Part shown: piece by piece, positions 31,655-40,073 of the stretch
How positions within the stretch are numbered: the stretch's first letter is position 1
How the letters are laid out: each line of letters opens with the position of its first letter
Origin: JAAYEL01 sp964344625
GTDB lineage: Bacteria; Bacillota; Clostridia; Tissierellales; Peptoniphilaceae
Length of the DNA: 43,353 bases
Assembly (NCBI GenBank): GCA_964344625.1
Contig: CAYFNZ010000007.1
Coordinates: 1-43,353, forward strand
Direction of reading: 5' to 3'
Made by a program: the position numbers and the translations under genes
The notes under the pieces: model-generated
Database searches by the model: none
Seen by the model: only the letters and a program-made list of their open reading frames with translations
Told to the model about the DNA's origin: nothing

Positions 31655-34231
31655 ATGAAAAAAAAGTTTGATGTAGGCGGCATGACCTGTGCAGCCTGCT
31701 CTTTGGCTGTAGAAAAATCTGTAAAAAAAGTCCAAGGAGTAAAGGATGTAAATGTAAGTTTACTTACTAATTCTATGAATGTAGATTTGGATGAAGATAT
31801 AGATAGTAGTGAAATCATTCAAGCTATCGAGAAGGCTGGCTACAGTGCAAAAGAAAAGAATGAAAAAAAAGAAGTAAAGAAGGTATCACCTAAGGAAATA
31901 ATCGAAAAAGACATAAAAAATATGGCCTTTAGGTTAAAGGTTTCAATACCTTTGATGCTTATATTAATGTATGTAGCCATGGGTCATATGATGGGGCTTC
32001 CTTATCCAGATTTTTTAGCTGGTAGAGAAAATTCTGGAATTATGATTTTTACACAACTCCTATTAACCCTTCCTATTATCTATGTAAATAGGATTTATTA
32101 TATTAACGGGTTTAAGAGTTTGTTTAATAAAAATCCAAACATGGATACCTTAGTTGCAATAGGATCGAGTGCAGGTCTAGTTTATGGTATATTTGCAACT
32201 TATATGATAAATTATGGCCTAGGTCATAATATGCCAGAACTTGTCGACCACTATATGCATGATATCTACTATGAATCAGCAGCTATGATACTTACCTTGA
32301 TTACTTTTGGAAAGTATCTGGAAGCTAAGTCTAAGCAAAAAACCACCGATTCAATAAACAGGCTTTTAGACATTCAACCTGATTTTGTAAGTCTTGTTAA
32401 GGATGGGATGGAAGAAAAAATTCCCGTTGAAGAGGTTTCAGTTGGGGATATGATTAAGGTTATTCCTGGTGAGAGAATAGCCCTTGATGGAAAAGTTGTA
32501 GAAGGACATTCTTCTCTAGACCAATCAGCTATAACCGGAGAAAGCATACCGGTTGAAGTATTCGAAGGTGACAGGGTTATGTCAGGCTCCATAAATATGA
32601 ATGGAAGCTTTATTATGCAGGCTGATAAGGTAGGGGAAGATACTACTATAAATAAGATAATCCAGCTGATTGAAGAAGCTAGTGCAAGTAAGGCCCCTAT
32701 TTCTCAGTTGGCAGATAAGATATCATCTATTTTTGTACCAAGCGTTATGGCGATTTCCCTAATATCATTTATAGTATGGATGGCTATGGGCTATGGCTTT
32801 GAGTTTTCTTTCTCTATTGCTGTAGGAGTTTTGGTAATTTCATGTCCATGTGCTCTTGGCCTAGCTACACCAGTTGCTATGATGGTTTCAACTGGAAAGG
32901 CCGCTGACAATGGTATAATTATTAAGAATGCTGAAGGGCTTGAACTTTTACACAAGTCTAATGTCATGATTTTTGATAAGACTGGAACCATTACCCAAGG
33001 TAGACCTGTAGTTACCGATGTTATCAGCCTTACTGGATTAAGTCATGATGAAATAGTAGAAATAGCTTATTCACTTGAAGAAAACTCCCAACAACCTTTG
33101 GCATTTGCCATAAGAAATTATGCTAAAGATAGGGGGATAGACCTAGTTAAGGCTCTAGATTTTGAAGCTATAACTGGAAAGGGAGTTAAGGCCAAAGTTA
33201 AGGACAAAATATCCTATATTGGTAATGATAAGCTGATGAAGGAAAAGGGAGTTTTTAGTAGGGACTTAGAAAAACTAGCAAGCTCTTATTCTAAGGCTGG
33301 AAAGACCTGTGTTTTCTTGTTTAATGATGAAGAGGTCTTGGCTATAATTGCGATTGCTGATAGGATTAAGCCAACTTCAAAACATGCTATTGAAGAAATA
33401 AAGAAAATGGGTATAAAGACTGTCATGCTGACTGGAGATAATAAGCTTACTGCAGAAGCTATGGCTAAAAATGCCGGTATAGATGAAATCAGGGCTGAAT
33501 TATTGCCTCAAGATAAGGATAAAATTGTTTCAGAATATCAAAAAAATGGTATTGTAACTATGGTAGGCGATGGAATAAATGATGCACCTGCTTTAATTAG
33601 GGCTGATGTTGGTATAGCAATTGCTGATGGTACGGATATTGCTATTGATTCAGCGGATATGGTTTTGATGAAGTCAGACCTTATGGATATAGTTAATGCC
33701 ATAAATTTAAGTAAGAAGACTATAAAAAATATTAAAGAAAACCTATTTTGGGCTTTTATATATAATATACTTGCTATTCCAATTGCCATGGGAATTTTAT
33801 ATATTCCTTTTGGAATCAAACTTAATCCTATGATTGGGGCCTTGGCAATGAGCTTAAGTTCAGTGTTTGTAGTTACAAACGCTTTGAGGTTGAGGACCTT
33901 TAAGCCAGCCTACATTCATGGACTTAATGATCAAGAAGCGGATATTGTAGATGAGGCAAGGTTTGAGATAGTAAATAATGAATCTAAAATTAATGAAAAT
34001 AATAGGGTGGATAAAGGAGAAAATGTTATGAAAAATACACTATTTGTTGAAGGTATGTCATGTAATCACTGCAAGATGAGAGTAGAAAAGGCTGCAGCTG
34101 AAATTGAAGGTGTAAAAAATGCCCAAGTTTCACTTGAAGATAAGACACTTGAATTTGATGGGGACCAAGCCTTGGTAGATAAGGTGAAAAAGGCTGTTGA
34201 AGAAGCAGGCTACCAAGTAGTTGATAAGTAA
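31655..34231 (+). CDS. copA: Copper-exporting P1B-ATPase CopA fused to a CopZ-like chaperone
   Basis: An 858-residue copper pump. Order is an N-terminal HMA domain with MTCAAC (Cys12, Cys15), membrane helices, the actuator TGES motif, the ion-binding Cys397-Pro-Cys399, the phosphorylation site DKTGT (Asp441), and GDGIND. After the final helices and a polar linker (~755-791) comes an extra HMA domain with MSCNHC. Such a domain is normally a separate copper chaperone, CopZ. An internal RBS and ATG (34016-34030) sit at the junction, so free CopZ may also be made. The pump would expel Cu(I). It is followed at nine bases by csoR. Confidence 0.93.
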   Translation: MKKKFDVGGMTCAACSLAVEKSVKKVQGVKDVNVSLLTNSMNVDLDEDIDSSEIIQAIEKAGYSAKEKNEKKEVKKVSPKEIIEKDIKNMAFRLKVSIPLMLILMYVAMGHMMGLPYPDFLAGRENSGIMIFTQLLLTLPIIYVNRIYYINGFKSLFNKNPNMDTLVAIGSSAGLVYGIFATYMINYGLGHNMPELVDHYMHDIYYESAAMILTLITFGKYLEAKSKQKTTDSINRLLDIQPDFVSLVKDGMEEKIPVEEVSVGDMIKVIPGERIALDGKVVEGHSSLDQSAITGESIPVEVFEGDRVMSGSINMNGSFIMQADKVGEDTTINKIIQLIEEASASKAPISQLADKISSIFVPSVMAISLISFIVWMAMGYGFEFSFSIAVGVLVISCPCALGLATPVAMMVSTGKAADNGIIIKNAEGLELLHKSNVMIFDKTGTITQGRPVVTDVISLTGLSHDEIVEIAYSLEENSQQPLAFAIRNYAKDRGIDLVKALDFEAITGKGVKAKVKDKISYIGNDKLMKEKGVFSRDLEKLASSYSKAGKTCVFLFNDEEVLAIIAIADRIKPTSKHAIEEIKKMGIKTVMLTGDNKLTAEAMAKNAGIDEIRAELLPQDKDKIVSEYQKNGIVTMVGDGINDAPALIRADVGIAIADGTDIAIDSADMVLMKSDLMDIVNAINLSKKTIKNIKENLFWAFIYNILAIPIAMGILYIPFGIKLNPMIGALAMSLSSVFVVTNALRLRTFKPAYIHGLNDQEADIVDEARFEIVNNESKINENNRVDKGENVMKNTLFVEGMSCNHCKMRVEKAAAEIEGVKNAQVSLEDKTLEFDGDQALVDKVKKAVEEAGYQVVDK
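34016..34030 (+). promoter_or_regulatory. copZ: Internal ribosome binding site and ATG for free CopZ
   Basis: GGAG (34016-34019, in AAAGGAGA) stands eight bases before the in-frame ATG at 34028. Starting there gives a 67-residue HMA-domain protein ending at 34231, the normal size of CopZ. Use of the site is inferred. Confidence 0.65.
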
Positions 34232-34239
34232 AGAGTAAA

Positions 34240-34503
34240 ATGCACGACAATAAAAATATTATTAACAGGTTAAATATTATTAAGGGCCAGGTTGATGGCG
34301 TTATAAATATGATTGAAAATGACAGGTATTGTGTCGATGTTTCTAATCAAGTAATGGCCATAACCTCAGCCCTAAAATCTGTCAATAGGCAAATTCTTTC
34401 AAATCATCTAAGATCTTGCGTTAGGGATTCTTTTGAAGCCCATATTGACAGTGAAGAAAAAATTGAAGAGATAATCAAAATTATTGATAAACTTGATAGG
34501 TAG
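34240..34503 (+). CDS. csoR: Copper-sensing transcriptional repressor CsoR
   Basis: An 87-residue all-helical repressor of the CsoR/RcnR family. The copper-binding set is present: Cys in YCVDVSNQ, and His plus Cys in NHLRSC, giving the C-H-C pattern of CsoR rather than nickel-binding RcnR. It would release the dyad at 31620-31636 when Cu(I) binds. It lies nine bases after copA, so it is autoregulated within the copper operon. A strong GGAGG at its stop serves the next gene. Confidence 0.92.
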   Translation: MHDNKNIINRLNIIKGQVDGVINMIENDRYCVDVSNQVMAITSALKSVNRQILSNHLRSCVRDSFEAHIDSEEKIEEIIKIIDKLDR

Positions 34504-34511
34504 GAGGTTTC

Positions 34512-35327
34512 ATGTCAAAACTATTTGTAACAGACTTAGATGGGACCCTTCTAAACAATGACCACTTAATTAGTGAAAAAAACTTAAAGGCTTTATACAT
34601 GTTAAAAGATGCTGGATATGATTTAGCATTTTGCTCGGGAAGGGTTTTAGAATCGGTAAAAAAAATTGCTGGAACTACTGGGCTTAAGCCTTACTTTATA
34701 GCCAATAATGGGGCGGTAGTATCGTCTGATAAAGACCTGATTTTTGATAAACCAATCCCATATGAAAAGCTTGAATTTGTTATTGAAGAGGCTTTAAAAA
34801 GAGGCTATAATTTTCACATGTATGACTTAGACACCTATTACTCCAATGTCTATGAACCTAGCAAGTTGGCGCATTTGAGGATGGAAGATTCCGATGAATA
34901 TCAGATTAAGGTTGTTTGTAGAGAAGATATTTTAGCCTATGTTAGACAAGAAAATATTCCAATCTATAAGGTTATGCTTCATTTAAACTTCGCAAATGAT
35001 ATGGAGTTTAAAAAGGTTTTAGAGGACTGTGGAGGTTTATACCTTGCCATGTCAGGAAGCACTTCAGCTGATGTCATGAGCGAGGGAGTGAGTAAGGCAG
35101 ATGGGATTAAAAAGTTAATATCATCCCTTGGCAAAAACTATGAAAAAATAGTTTGTATTGGCGACCATGAAAATGACATTTGCATGCTAGAGATGGCTGA
35201 TATTGGAATAGCTATGGGAAATGCCATTGAAAATACTAAGAAAAAAAGTGACTGGGTTACAAAATCCAACGACCAAGATGGATTGTATTTCGCAGTTGAG
35301 CACATATTGGAAGGCGAGAGAAAGTGA
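34512..35327 (+). CDS. HAD-superfamily (Cof-type) phosphatase
   Basis: A 271-residue HAD hydrolase of subclass IIB (Cof/YidA-like). Motif I is DLDGTLLNND (~8-17) with the nucleophilic Asp, motif II lies in AFCSGR, and the last motif is GDHENDICML. Members dephosphorylate sugar phosphates or cofactors with broad specificity, and the substrate cannot be read from sequence. It starts eight bases after csoR and overlaps trmL by four bases. A link to copper is not suggested by its domain. Confidence 0.87.
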   Translation: MSKLFVTDLDGTLLNNDHLISEKNLKALYMLKDAGYDLAFCSGRVLESVKKIAGTTGLKPYFIANNGAVVSSDKDLIFDKPIPYEKLEFVIEEALKRGYNFHMYDLDTYYSNVYEPSKLAHLRMEDSDEYQIKVVCREDILAYVRQENIPIYKVMLHLNFANDMEFKKVLEDCGGLYLAMSGSTSADVMSEGVSKADGIKKLISSLGKNYEKIVCIGDHENDICMLEMADIGIAMGNAIENTKKKSDWVTKSNDQDGLYFAVEHILEGERK

Positions 35328-35788
35328 TAAATATAGTATTATACCAGCCGGAAATAGCGGCTAATACGGGTAATGTAGGAAGGACCTGCTATCTAACAAA
35401 AACTAGGCTACATTTAATTAGACCATTTGGGTATATCTTAAATGATAAGAGCCTAAGAAGGGTGGGTCTTGATTACTGGAAGGACGTAGACTTAGTAGTC
35501 CATGATTCCTTTGAAGATTTTGTCGAATATGTAGGGGATAGCACTGTTTATATAGCTACCACCAAGGCTGAAAAGTTCTATACAGAGGTAGAATTCAAAG
35601 ATGGTGACTACATATTATTTGGAAGGGAATCTAGTGGAGTGGACCCTAATGTAACAGAAAAATATGGTAAAAACAATATAAAAATACAGATGAGACCAGA
35701 TACTGATAGGAGCTTAAATGTTGCAAATTCTGCCAACATTATCCTATATGAGGCTCTTAGACAGACTGGATTTAGCACTTTGAAATAA
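35324..35788 (+). CDS. trmL: tRNA (cytidine(34)-2'-O)-methyltransferase TrmL
   Basis: A 154-residue SPOUT methyltransferase that adds a 2'-O-methyl at the wobble base of tRNA-Leu. The N-terminal IVLYQPEIAANTGNVGRTC and the knot motifs LFGRESSGVD and LNVANSANIILYEALRQ are all present. The start is GTG at 35324, overlapping the HAD stop as GTGA, with a GAGAG-type RBS. Standard length. Confidence 0.93.
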   Translation: MINIVLYQPEIAANTGNVGRTCYLTKTRLHLIRPFGYILNDKSLRRVGLDYWKDVDLVVHDSFEDFVEYVGDSTVYIATTKAEKFYTEVEFKDGDYILFGRESSGVDPNVTEKYGKNNIKIQMRPDTDRSLNVANSANIILYEALRQTGFSTLK

Positions 35789-35808
35789 AATGTAAGTAGG
35801 AGGAGATT

Positions 35809-36741
35809 ATGTACGATATAGCTATCATTGGCGCAGGACCTGCAGGACTTTCAGCAGGACTTTATGCGGCAAGGGCGGGTATGAAAACCCTAATAATTGA
35901 AAAAGAAGCAGTAGGTGGCCAAATTGCCTTAACATTAAACGTTGACAACTATCCAGGTGCTGACAAGTCACCAACAGGTCCAGAACTATCAGAAGTAATG
36001 CTAAAACAAGCTATGGAATTTGGGGCTGAAAAAATATCTGCAGAAATAATTGAAGCAGACCTAAAGAGCGATATTAAGGTATTGAAGACAGACAAAGAAA
36101 CATATGAAGCAAGGGCTGTCATCCTAGCTACAGGAGCCAACCCTAGAAAGCTTGGCATCCCAGGAGAAAAAGAATTTACCGGAAGAGGGGTTGCTTATTG
36201 TGCAACTTGTGATGGACCATTCTATAACGGACTTGAAGTTTACGTAATAGGTGGCGGGGATGCAGCTTTAGAAGAAGCAATATTCTTAACTAAGTTTGCA
36301 AGAAAGGTAACCATCATCTATAGGGGACCAAAAATGAGGGCTGCAAAATCTATTCAAGATAAGGTATTTGCTCATGATAGAATAGAAGTAATCCTTAATA
36401 GTGAGATCAAAGAGATTGAAGGTAGCATGGGTGTTACTAAGATGAAGATGGTAAATAATGTTACAGGAGAAACTACTTTTATCGAACCGCATGATGGAGA
36501 TACTGACTTTGGAGTATTTATCTTTATAGGTTATGTTCCAAATACTGAATTAGTAGAAGGTCAAGTTGAAATGGAAAAGGGCTATGTAATTACTGATCAA
36601 GACATGAAAACAAGTCTAGAAGGTGTTTATGCAGCTGGAGATGTAAGACAAAAAACAGTTCGTCAAGTAGTAACAGCTACTTCAGACGGAGCAATTGCTG
36701 CCATAAATGCAAGTAAATATGTGGAAGAAAAATTCCATTAA
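35809..36741 (+). CDS. trxB: Thioredoxin reductase
   Basis: A 310-residue FAD-dependent reductase. The FAD loop GAGPAGLSAGLYAARAG (~8-24), the redox disulfide CATC (in AYCATCDGP), the NADPH loop GGGDAALEEA and the late AAGDVRQK motif are intact. It keeps thioredoxin reduced. RBS AGGAGG precedes ATG 35809. It is separated from trmL by 20 bases and ends before a strong terminator. Confidence 0.94.
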   Translation: MYDIAIIGAGPAGLSAGLYAARAGMKTLIIEKEAVGGQIALTLNVDNYPGADKSPTGPELSEVMLKQAMEFGAEKISAEIIEADLKSDIKVLKTDKETYEARAVILATGANPRKLGIPGEKEFTGRGVAYCATCDGPFYNGLEVYVIGGGDAALEEAIFLTKFARKVTIIYRGPKMRAAKSIQDKVFAHDRIEVILNSEIKEIEGSMGVTKMKMVNNVTGETTFIEPHDGDTDFGVFIFIGYVPNTELVEGQVEMEKGYVITDQDMKTSLEGVYAAGDVRQKTVRQVVTATSDGAIAAINASKYVEEKFH

Positions 36742-36762
36742 AAAAGAGGAGAAATCACTCAG

Positions 36763-36791
36763 AGATGGCATATTTTGTGCCATCTTTTTTT
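36763..36791 (+). terminator. Terminator after trxB
   Basis: AGATGGCA (36763-36770) pairs with TGCCATCT (36778-36785), followed by seven T (36785-36791). Confidence 0.88.
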
Positions 36792-36834
36792 ATGTTTTTT
36801 CTAAAATTTCTTAAATATAAATTTGATTTTTGGG

Positions 36835-36840
36835 TATAAT
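36835..36840 (+). promoter_or_regulatory. Upstream promoter (-10) in the gapA control region
   Basis: A perfect TATAAT (36835-36840), though without a convincing -35. Shortly downstream AAACATG (36875-36881) and CATGTTT (36886-36892) form a small hairpin, so any transcript from here might be short or attenuated. Confidence 0.4.
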
Positions 36841-36912
36841 AATAAACGGAATATGCGGTTCAATTTATGGCTAAAAACATGAAGGCATGTTTATCTTTAA
36901 CAATTATTTAAC

Positions 36913-36926
36913 AGAAACCGTTTTCA
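36913..36926 (+). promoter_or_regulatory. Catabolite-responsive (cre-like) site upstream of gapA
   Basis: AGAAACCGTTTTCA fits the CcpA box pattern TGWNANCGNTNWCA at all but the first base, and is a quasi-palindrome centred on CG. It lies about 45 bases upstream of the main gapA -35, where CcpA binding could activate glycolytic genes. The presence of CcpA in this organism is assumed. Confidence 0.55.
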
Positions 36927-36933
36927 AAAAAGT

Positions 36934-36962
36934 TTATCATATAAATAACACACTTATGATAA
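36934..36962 (+). promoter_or_regulatory. Widely spaced inverted repeat, candidate operator of gapA
   Basis: TTATCATA (36934-36941) and TATGATAA (36955-36962) are perfect 8-base inverted copies whose centres are 21 bases apart, two helical turns. This suits a dimer or tetramer repressor/activator. It ends nine bases before the gapA -35. The protein is unknown. Confidence 0.45.
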
Positions 36963-36970
36963 GCGCTGAA

Positions 36971-36999
36971 TTGTAAACTAAATACATATATAGTATACT
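36971..36999 (+). promoter_or_regulatory. Main promoter of gapA
   Basis: TTGTAA (36971-36976), 17-base spacer and TATACT (36994-36999). It lies 62 bases before the gapA start and is the best promoter in the 320-base gap between trxB and gapA. Confidence 0.8.
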
Positions 37000-37061
37000 C
37001 ATATTTGTATTAAAACAATTTAGAATAAATTTTCTAAAATTATTTAAAAATGGAGGATATT

Positions 37062-38063
37062 ATGACAACAAAAGTAGCAATTAATGGATTCGGAAGAATC
37101 GGTCGTTTAGCTTTAAGAAGAATTCAAGAACTTAACGATATCGATGTAGTAGCTATCAATGACTTAACAGATAAGAGCACATTAGCTTACATGTTTAAGT
37201 ATGACTCAGTACAAGGAAGATTCCAAGGTGAATTCGAAGAAACAGAAGAAGGTTTCAGAGTAAACGGAGATGACATAAAAGTATTTGCTCAACCTGAACC
37301 AGCTAAGCTTCCTTGGGGAGAACTTGGTGTTGATATCGTACTAGAATGTACTGGATTCTTTACTGACAAAGAAAAAGCTGAAGAACACCTAAAGGGTGGA
37401 GCTAAAAAAGTTATAATTTCTGCTCCAGGTAAGGGTGAAATGAAGACTATCGTATTCGGTGTAAATGAAGGCATCCTTGATGGTAGCGAAACAGTTATTT
37501 CTGGCGCAAGCTGTACAACAAACTGCTTAGCACCTATGGCTAAAGTTTTGAATGACAAGTTTGGAATGGTTTGTGGACAAATGTCAACAATCCACGCTTA
37601 CACAGGAACTCAAGCTCTAGTAGATACACCAAACAAGAAGAAAGACCTAAGAGGTGGAAGAGCTGCAGCTGTTAACACTATCCCAGCTTCTACAGGAGCT
37701 GCAAAGGCAGTTGGTAAGGTATTACCAGAATTAAACGGTAAGCTTGATGGTACTGCTTTAAGAATCCCAGTAGCTACAGGTTCTGTAACTGAATTATACT
37801 CAGTACTTGAAAAACCTGTAACAGTTGAAGAAGTTAATGCAGCTATGAAGGAAGCAGAAACTGAATCATTTGTATACAATACTGACCAAATCGTTTCAAC
37901 AGATATAGTTGGTTACCCAGCAGGATCAGTATTTGATTCAACTCTTACAAAAATCGTAGAAGCAGATGGCAAACAACTTGTAAAAACTGTTGCTTGGTAC
38001 GATAACGAAATGGGTTACACTTCTAACCTAGTTAGATTGTTAGACTACTTTGCAAATTTATAA
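37062..38063 (+). CDS. gapA: Glyceraldehyde-3-phosphate dehydrogenase
   Basis: A 333-residue NAD-dependent glycolytic enzyme. NGFGRIGRLALRR opens the Rossmann fold, SGASCTTNCLAP holds the catalytic Cys, and WYDNEMGYTSNLV closes the protein. An in-frame ATG at 37050 overlaps the RBS GGAGG (37052-37056), so ATG 37062 is chosen. Codons are strongly biased, as expected for a highly expressed gene. It heads the glycolytic block and is followed by a perfect palindrome before pgk. Confidence 0.97.
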   Translation: MTTKVAINGFGRIGRLALRRIQELNDIDVVAINDLTDKSTLAYMFKYDSVQGRFQGEFEETEEGFRVNGDDIKVFAQPEPAKLPWGELGVDIVLECTGFFTDKEKAEEHLKGGAKKVIISAPGKGEMKTIVFGVNEGILDGSETVISGASCTTNCLAPMAKVLNDKFGMVCGQMSTIHAYTGTQALVDTPNKKKDLRGGRAAAVNTIPASTGAAKAVGKVLPELNGKLDGTALRIPVATGSVTELYSVLEKPVTVEEVNAAMKEAETESFVYNTDQIVSTDIVGYPAGSVFDSTLTKIVEADGKQLVKTVAWYDNEMGYTSNLVRLLDYFANL

Positions 38064-38074
38064 GAGATAGAAGG

Positions 38075-38098
38075 GCGGAGAGATATCTCTCCGCTTTA
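38075..38098 (+). terminator. Palindromic hairpin between gapA and pgk, probable attenuator
   Basis: GCGGAGAGATATCTCTCCGC (38075-38094) is a perfect 20-base palindrome, followed by TTTATT. The T run is short and pgk follows at 24 bases without a visible promoter. It may partly terminate, or protect the gapA message from 3' decay, giving more gapA than pgk. Confidence 0.65.
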
Positions 38099-38117
38099 TT
38101 ATGTAAGGGGGAAACTT

Positions 38118-39311
38118 ATGAAAAAAGGCCTAAAAGATTTAGATGTAAAGGGAAAAAAAGTCCTAGTTAGAGTTGATTTCAACGTTCCTATGTCAAAAGA
38201 AGATGACAAGGTAATATCAGACGATTCAAGAATCGTAGCTGCACTTCCAACTATTAAATATTTAATAGACCAAGGAAGCAAGGTAATTCTTATGTCACAC
38301 ATGGGTAGACCGAAAGGACAAGCAAACCCAAAATATTCTCTAGAAGTTGTAGCTAAAAGACTTGCTGAATTATTAGATCAAGAAGTTAAATTCATAGCAT
38401 CTGACCTAGTAGTTGATGACAAGGTAAAAGAAGAAGTTAATAAGCTTGAAGATGGTCAAGTAGCCCTTCTTCAAAATACAAGATATAGAAGTGAAGAAGA
38501 AAAGAATGACCAAGAATTTGCTAAAGAATTAGCTAGCTTGGCTGACCTATATGTAAATGATGCTTTTGGAACATCACACAGGGCTCATGCTTCTAACGTT
38601 GGTGTATCAGCATTTTTACCTTCAGCACTTGGATTTTTAGTCGAAAAGGAAGTTACCATCATGGGTAAAGCCTTAGAAGATCCTGAAAGACCTTTCCTAG
38701 CAATCCTTGGTGGAGCTAAGGTTTCAGATAAGATAAATGTAATTGAAAACTTAATTAGCAAGGTAGATACAATCCTTATAGGTGGAGGTATGGCATATAC
38801 TTTCTTAAAGGGATTGGGCAAGGAAATAGGAAAATCATTACTTGAAGAAGATAAGATAGATTTAGCTATGTCTTTATTAGAAAAGGCTAAGGCAAACAAG
38901 GTTGAAATATTACTTCCTGTAGATGTTGTCATAGCTGATGAAATAGATAAGGATGCTAAGACTGAAATAGTCGATATAGACCATATCCCTGCTGACAAAG
39001 AAGCTCTTGATATTGGACCTAAGTCTTCAGAAATCTTTGCTTCAAAAATTAGAGAAGCAAAAACTGTAGTTTGGAATGGACCAATGGGAGTTTTCGAAGT
39101 TGAACCATTCTCTAAGGGAACTTTTGCTGTAGCTAAGGCTCTTACAGAATCTGAAGGTGTAACAATCGTAGGCGGTGGAGATTCAGCATTAGCAATTGAA
39201 CAAGCTGGTTACAAGGACATGATAACTCATGTTTCAACAGGTGGAGGAGCATCTTTAGAATTCCTAGAAGGTAAAGTACTTCCAGGTATTGACGCAATTG
39301 AAGAAAGGTAG
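38118..39311 (+). CDS. pgk: Phosphoglycerate kinase
   Basis: A 397-residue enzyme that makes ATP from 1,3-bisphosphoglycerate. VDFNVPMSKEDD near the N-terminus, the substrate-site SHMGRPKG, and the C-terminal GGGDSALAIEQAG and STGGGASLEFLEGK motifs are all typical. Length is standard. ATG 38118 is preceded by GGGGGAA. It is eight bases from tpiA, in the same operon. Confidence 0.97.
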   Translation: MKKGLKDLDVKGKKVLVRVDFNVPMSKEDDKVISDDSRIVAALPTIKYLIDQGSKVILMSHMGRPKGQANPKYSLEVVAKRLAELLDQEVKFIASDLVVDDKVKEEVNKLEDGQVALLQNTRYRSEEEKNDQEFAKELASLADLYVNDAFGTSHRAHASNVGVSAFLPSALGFLVEKEVTIMGKALEDPERPFLAILGGAKVSDKINVIENLISKVDTILIGGGMAYTFLKGLGKEIGKSLLEEDKIDLAMSLLEKAKANKVEILLPVDVVIADEIDKDAKTEIVDIDHIPADKEALDIGPKSSEIFASKIREAKTVVWNGPMGVFEVEPFSKGTFAVAKALTESEGVTIVGGGDSALAIEQAGYKDMITHVSTGGGASLEFLEGKVLPGIDAIEER

Positions 39312-39319
39312 GAGAGAAA

Positions 39320-40066
39320 ATGAGAACACCTATTATAGCTGGAAATTGGAAGATGAACAAGGGCGTTAAAGAAGCCGAAGAACTAATTGAAGCAATCAAA
39401 AAATTAGACTTAAACAAAAAGGTAGAAACTGTCGTTTGTCCACCATTTGTAGACCTTCAATATGTAGCTTATTTGTTGGAAGACACAAGCATTCAAGTTG
39501 GTGCACAAAACATGCACTATGAAGAAAGCGGAGCCTTCACAGGTGAAATATCACCAACTATGTTAAGAGACATGGGTGTAAGCTATGTAATTTTAGGCCA
39601 CTCTGAAAGAAGAGATTACTTCTATGAAAGTGATGAATTAATAAATAAAAAACTTCATTCAGCACTTGAACATGACTTAAATCCAATTTTATGTTGTGGT
39701 GAAAGCCTTGATGAAAGAGAAGCTGGACAAGAAGAACAAAAAGTTGGTACACAAATTGTTAAAGCTTTAGAAGGTGTAAAAGAAGCTGATTTTGATAGAA
39801 TCGTTATAGCTTATGAACCAATCTGGGCTATAGGTACTGGTAAAACTGCTTCAAGTGATGATGCTGAAAAAATGTGTGCTTTCATCCGTAATTTAGTTAG
39901 AGAAGTACATGGCGAAATCGCTGCTGAAGCTGTTAGAATCCAATACGGTGGTTCTGTTAAACCTGCCAATATTAAAGAAATAATGTCTAAAGAAAACATA
40001 GATGGAGCTTTAGTTGGCGGTGCCAGCCTAGAAGCAGAAAGCTTTGGACAATTAGTTAATTTTTAG
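39320..40066 (+). CDS. tpiA: Triosephosphate isomerase
   Basis: A 248-residue TIM-barrel enzyme of standard length. AGNWKMNKG carries the catalytic Lys, VILGHSERR the catalytic His, and AYEPIWAIGTGKTAS the catalytic Glu and flexible loop 6. Its gene is spaced eight bases from pgk and seven from gpmI, with RBS AGGAGAG. It links the two triose phosphates in the middle of glycolysis. Confidence 0.97.
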   Translation: MRTPIIAGNWKMNKGVKEAEELIEAIKKLDLNKKVETVVCPPFVDLQYVAYLLEDTSIQVGAQNMHYEESGAFTGEISPTMLRDMGVSYVILGHSERRDYFYESDELINKKLHSALEHDLNPILCCGESLDEREAGQEEQKVGTQIVKALEGVKEADFDRIVIAYEPIWAIGTGKTASSDDAEKMCAFIRNLVREVHGEIAAEAVRIQYGGSVKPANIKEIMSKENIDGALVGGASLEAESFGQLVNF

Positions 40067-40073
40067 GAGCGTT

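Noticed and set aside
31655..34231. Programmed frameshift in copA to make a copper chaperone
   Set aside because: A slippery site is not needed: the CopZ domain is in the same frame with an internal RBS, and no convincing slippery heptamer with a following hairpin was seen near the first HMA domain.
38585..38998. Leftward 137-codon frame inside pgk
   Set aside because: It is a shadow of the biased codons of a highly expressed gene. The Ser/Ile-rich translation matches no family. Similar antisense frames in gapA, tpiA and eno were rejected for the same reason.
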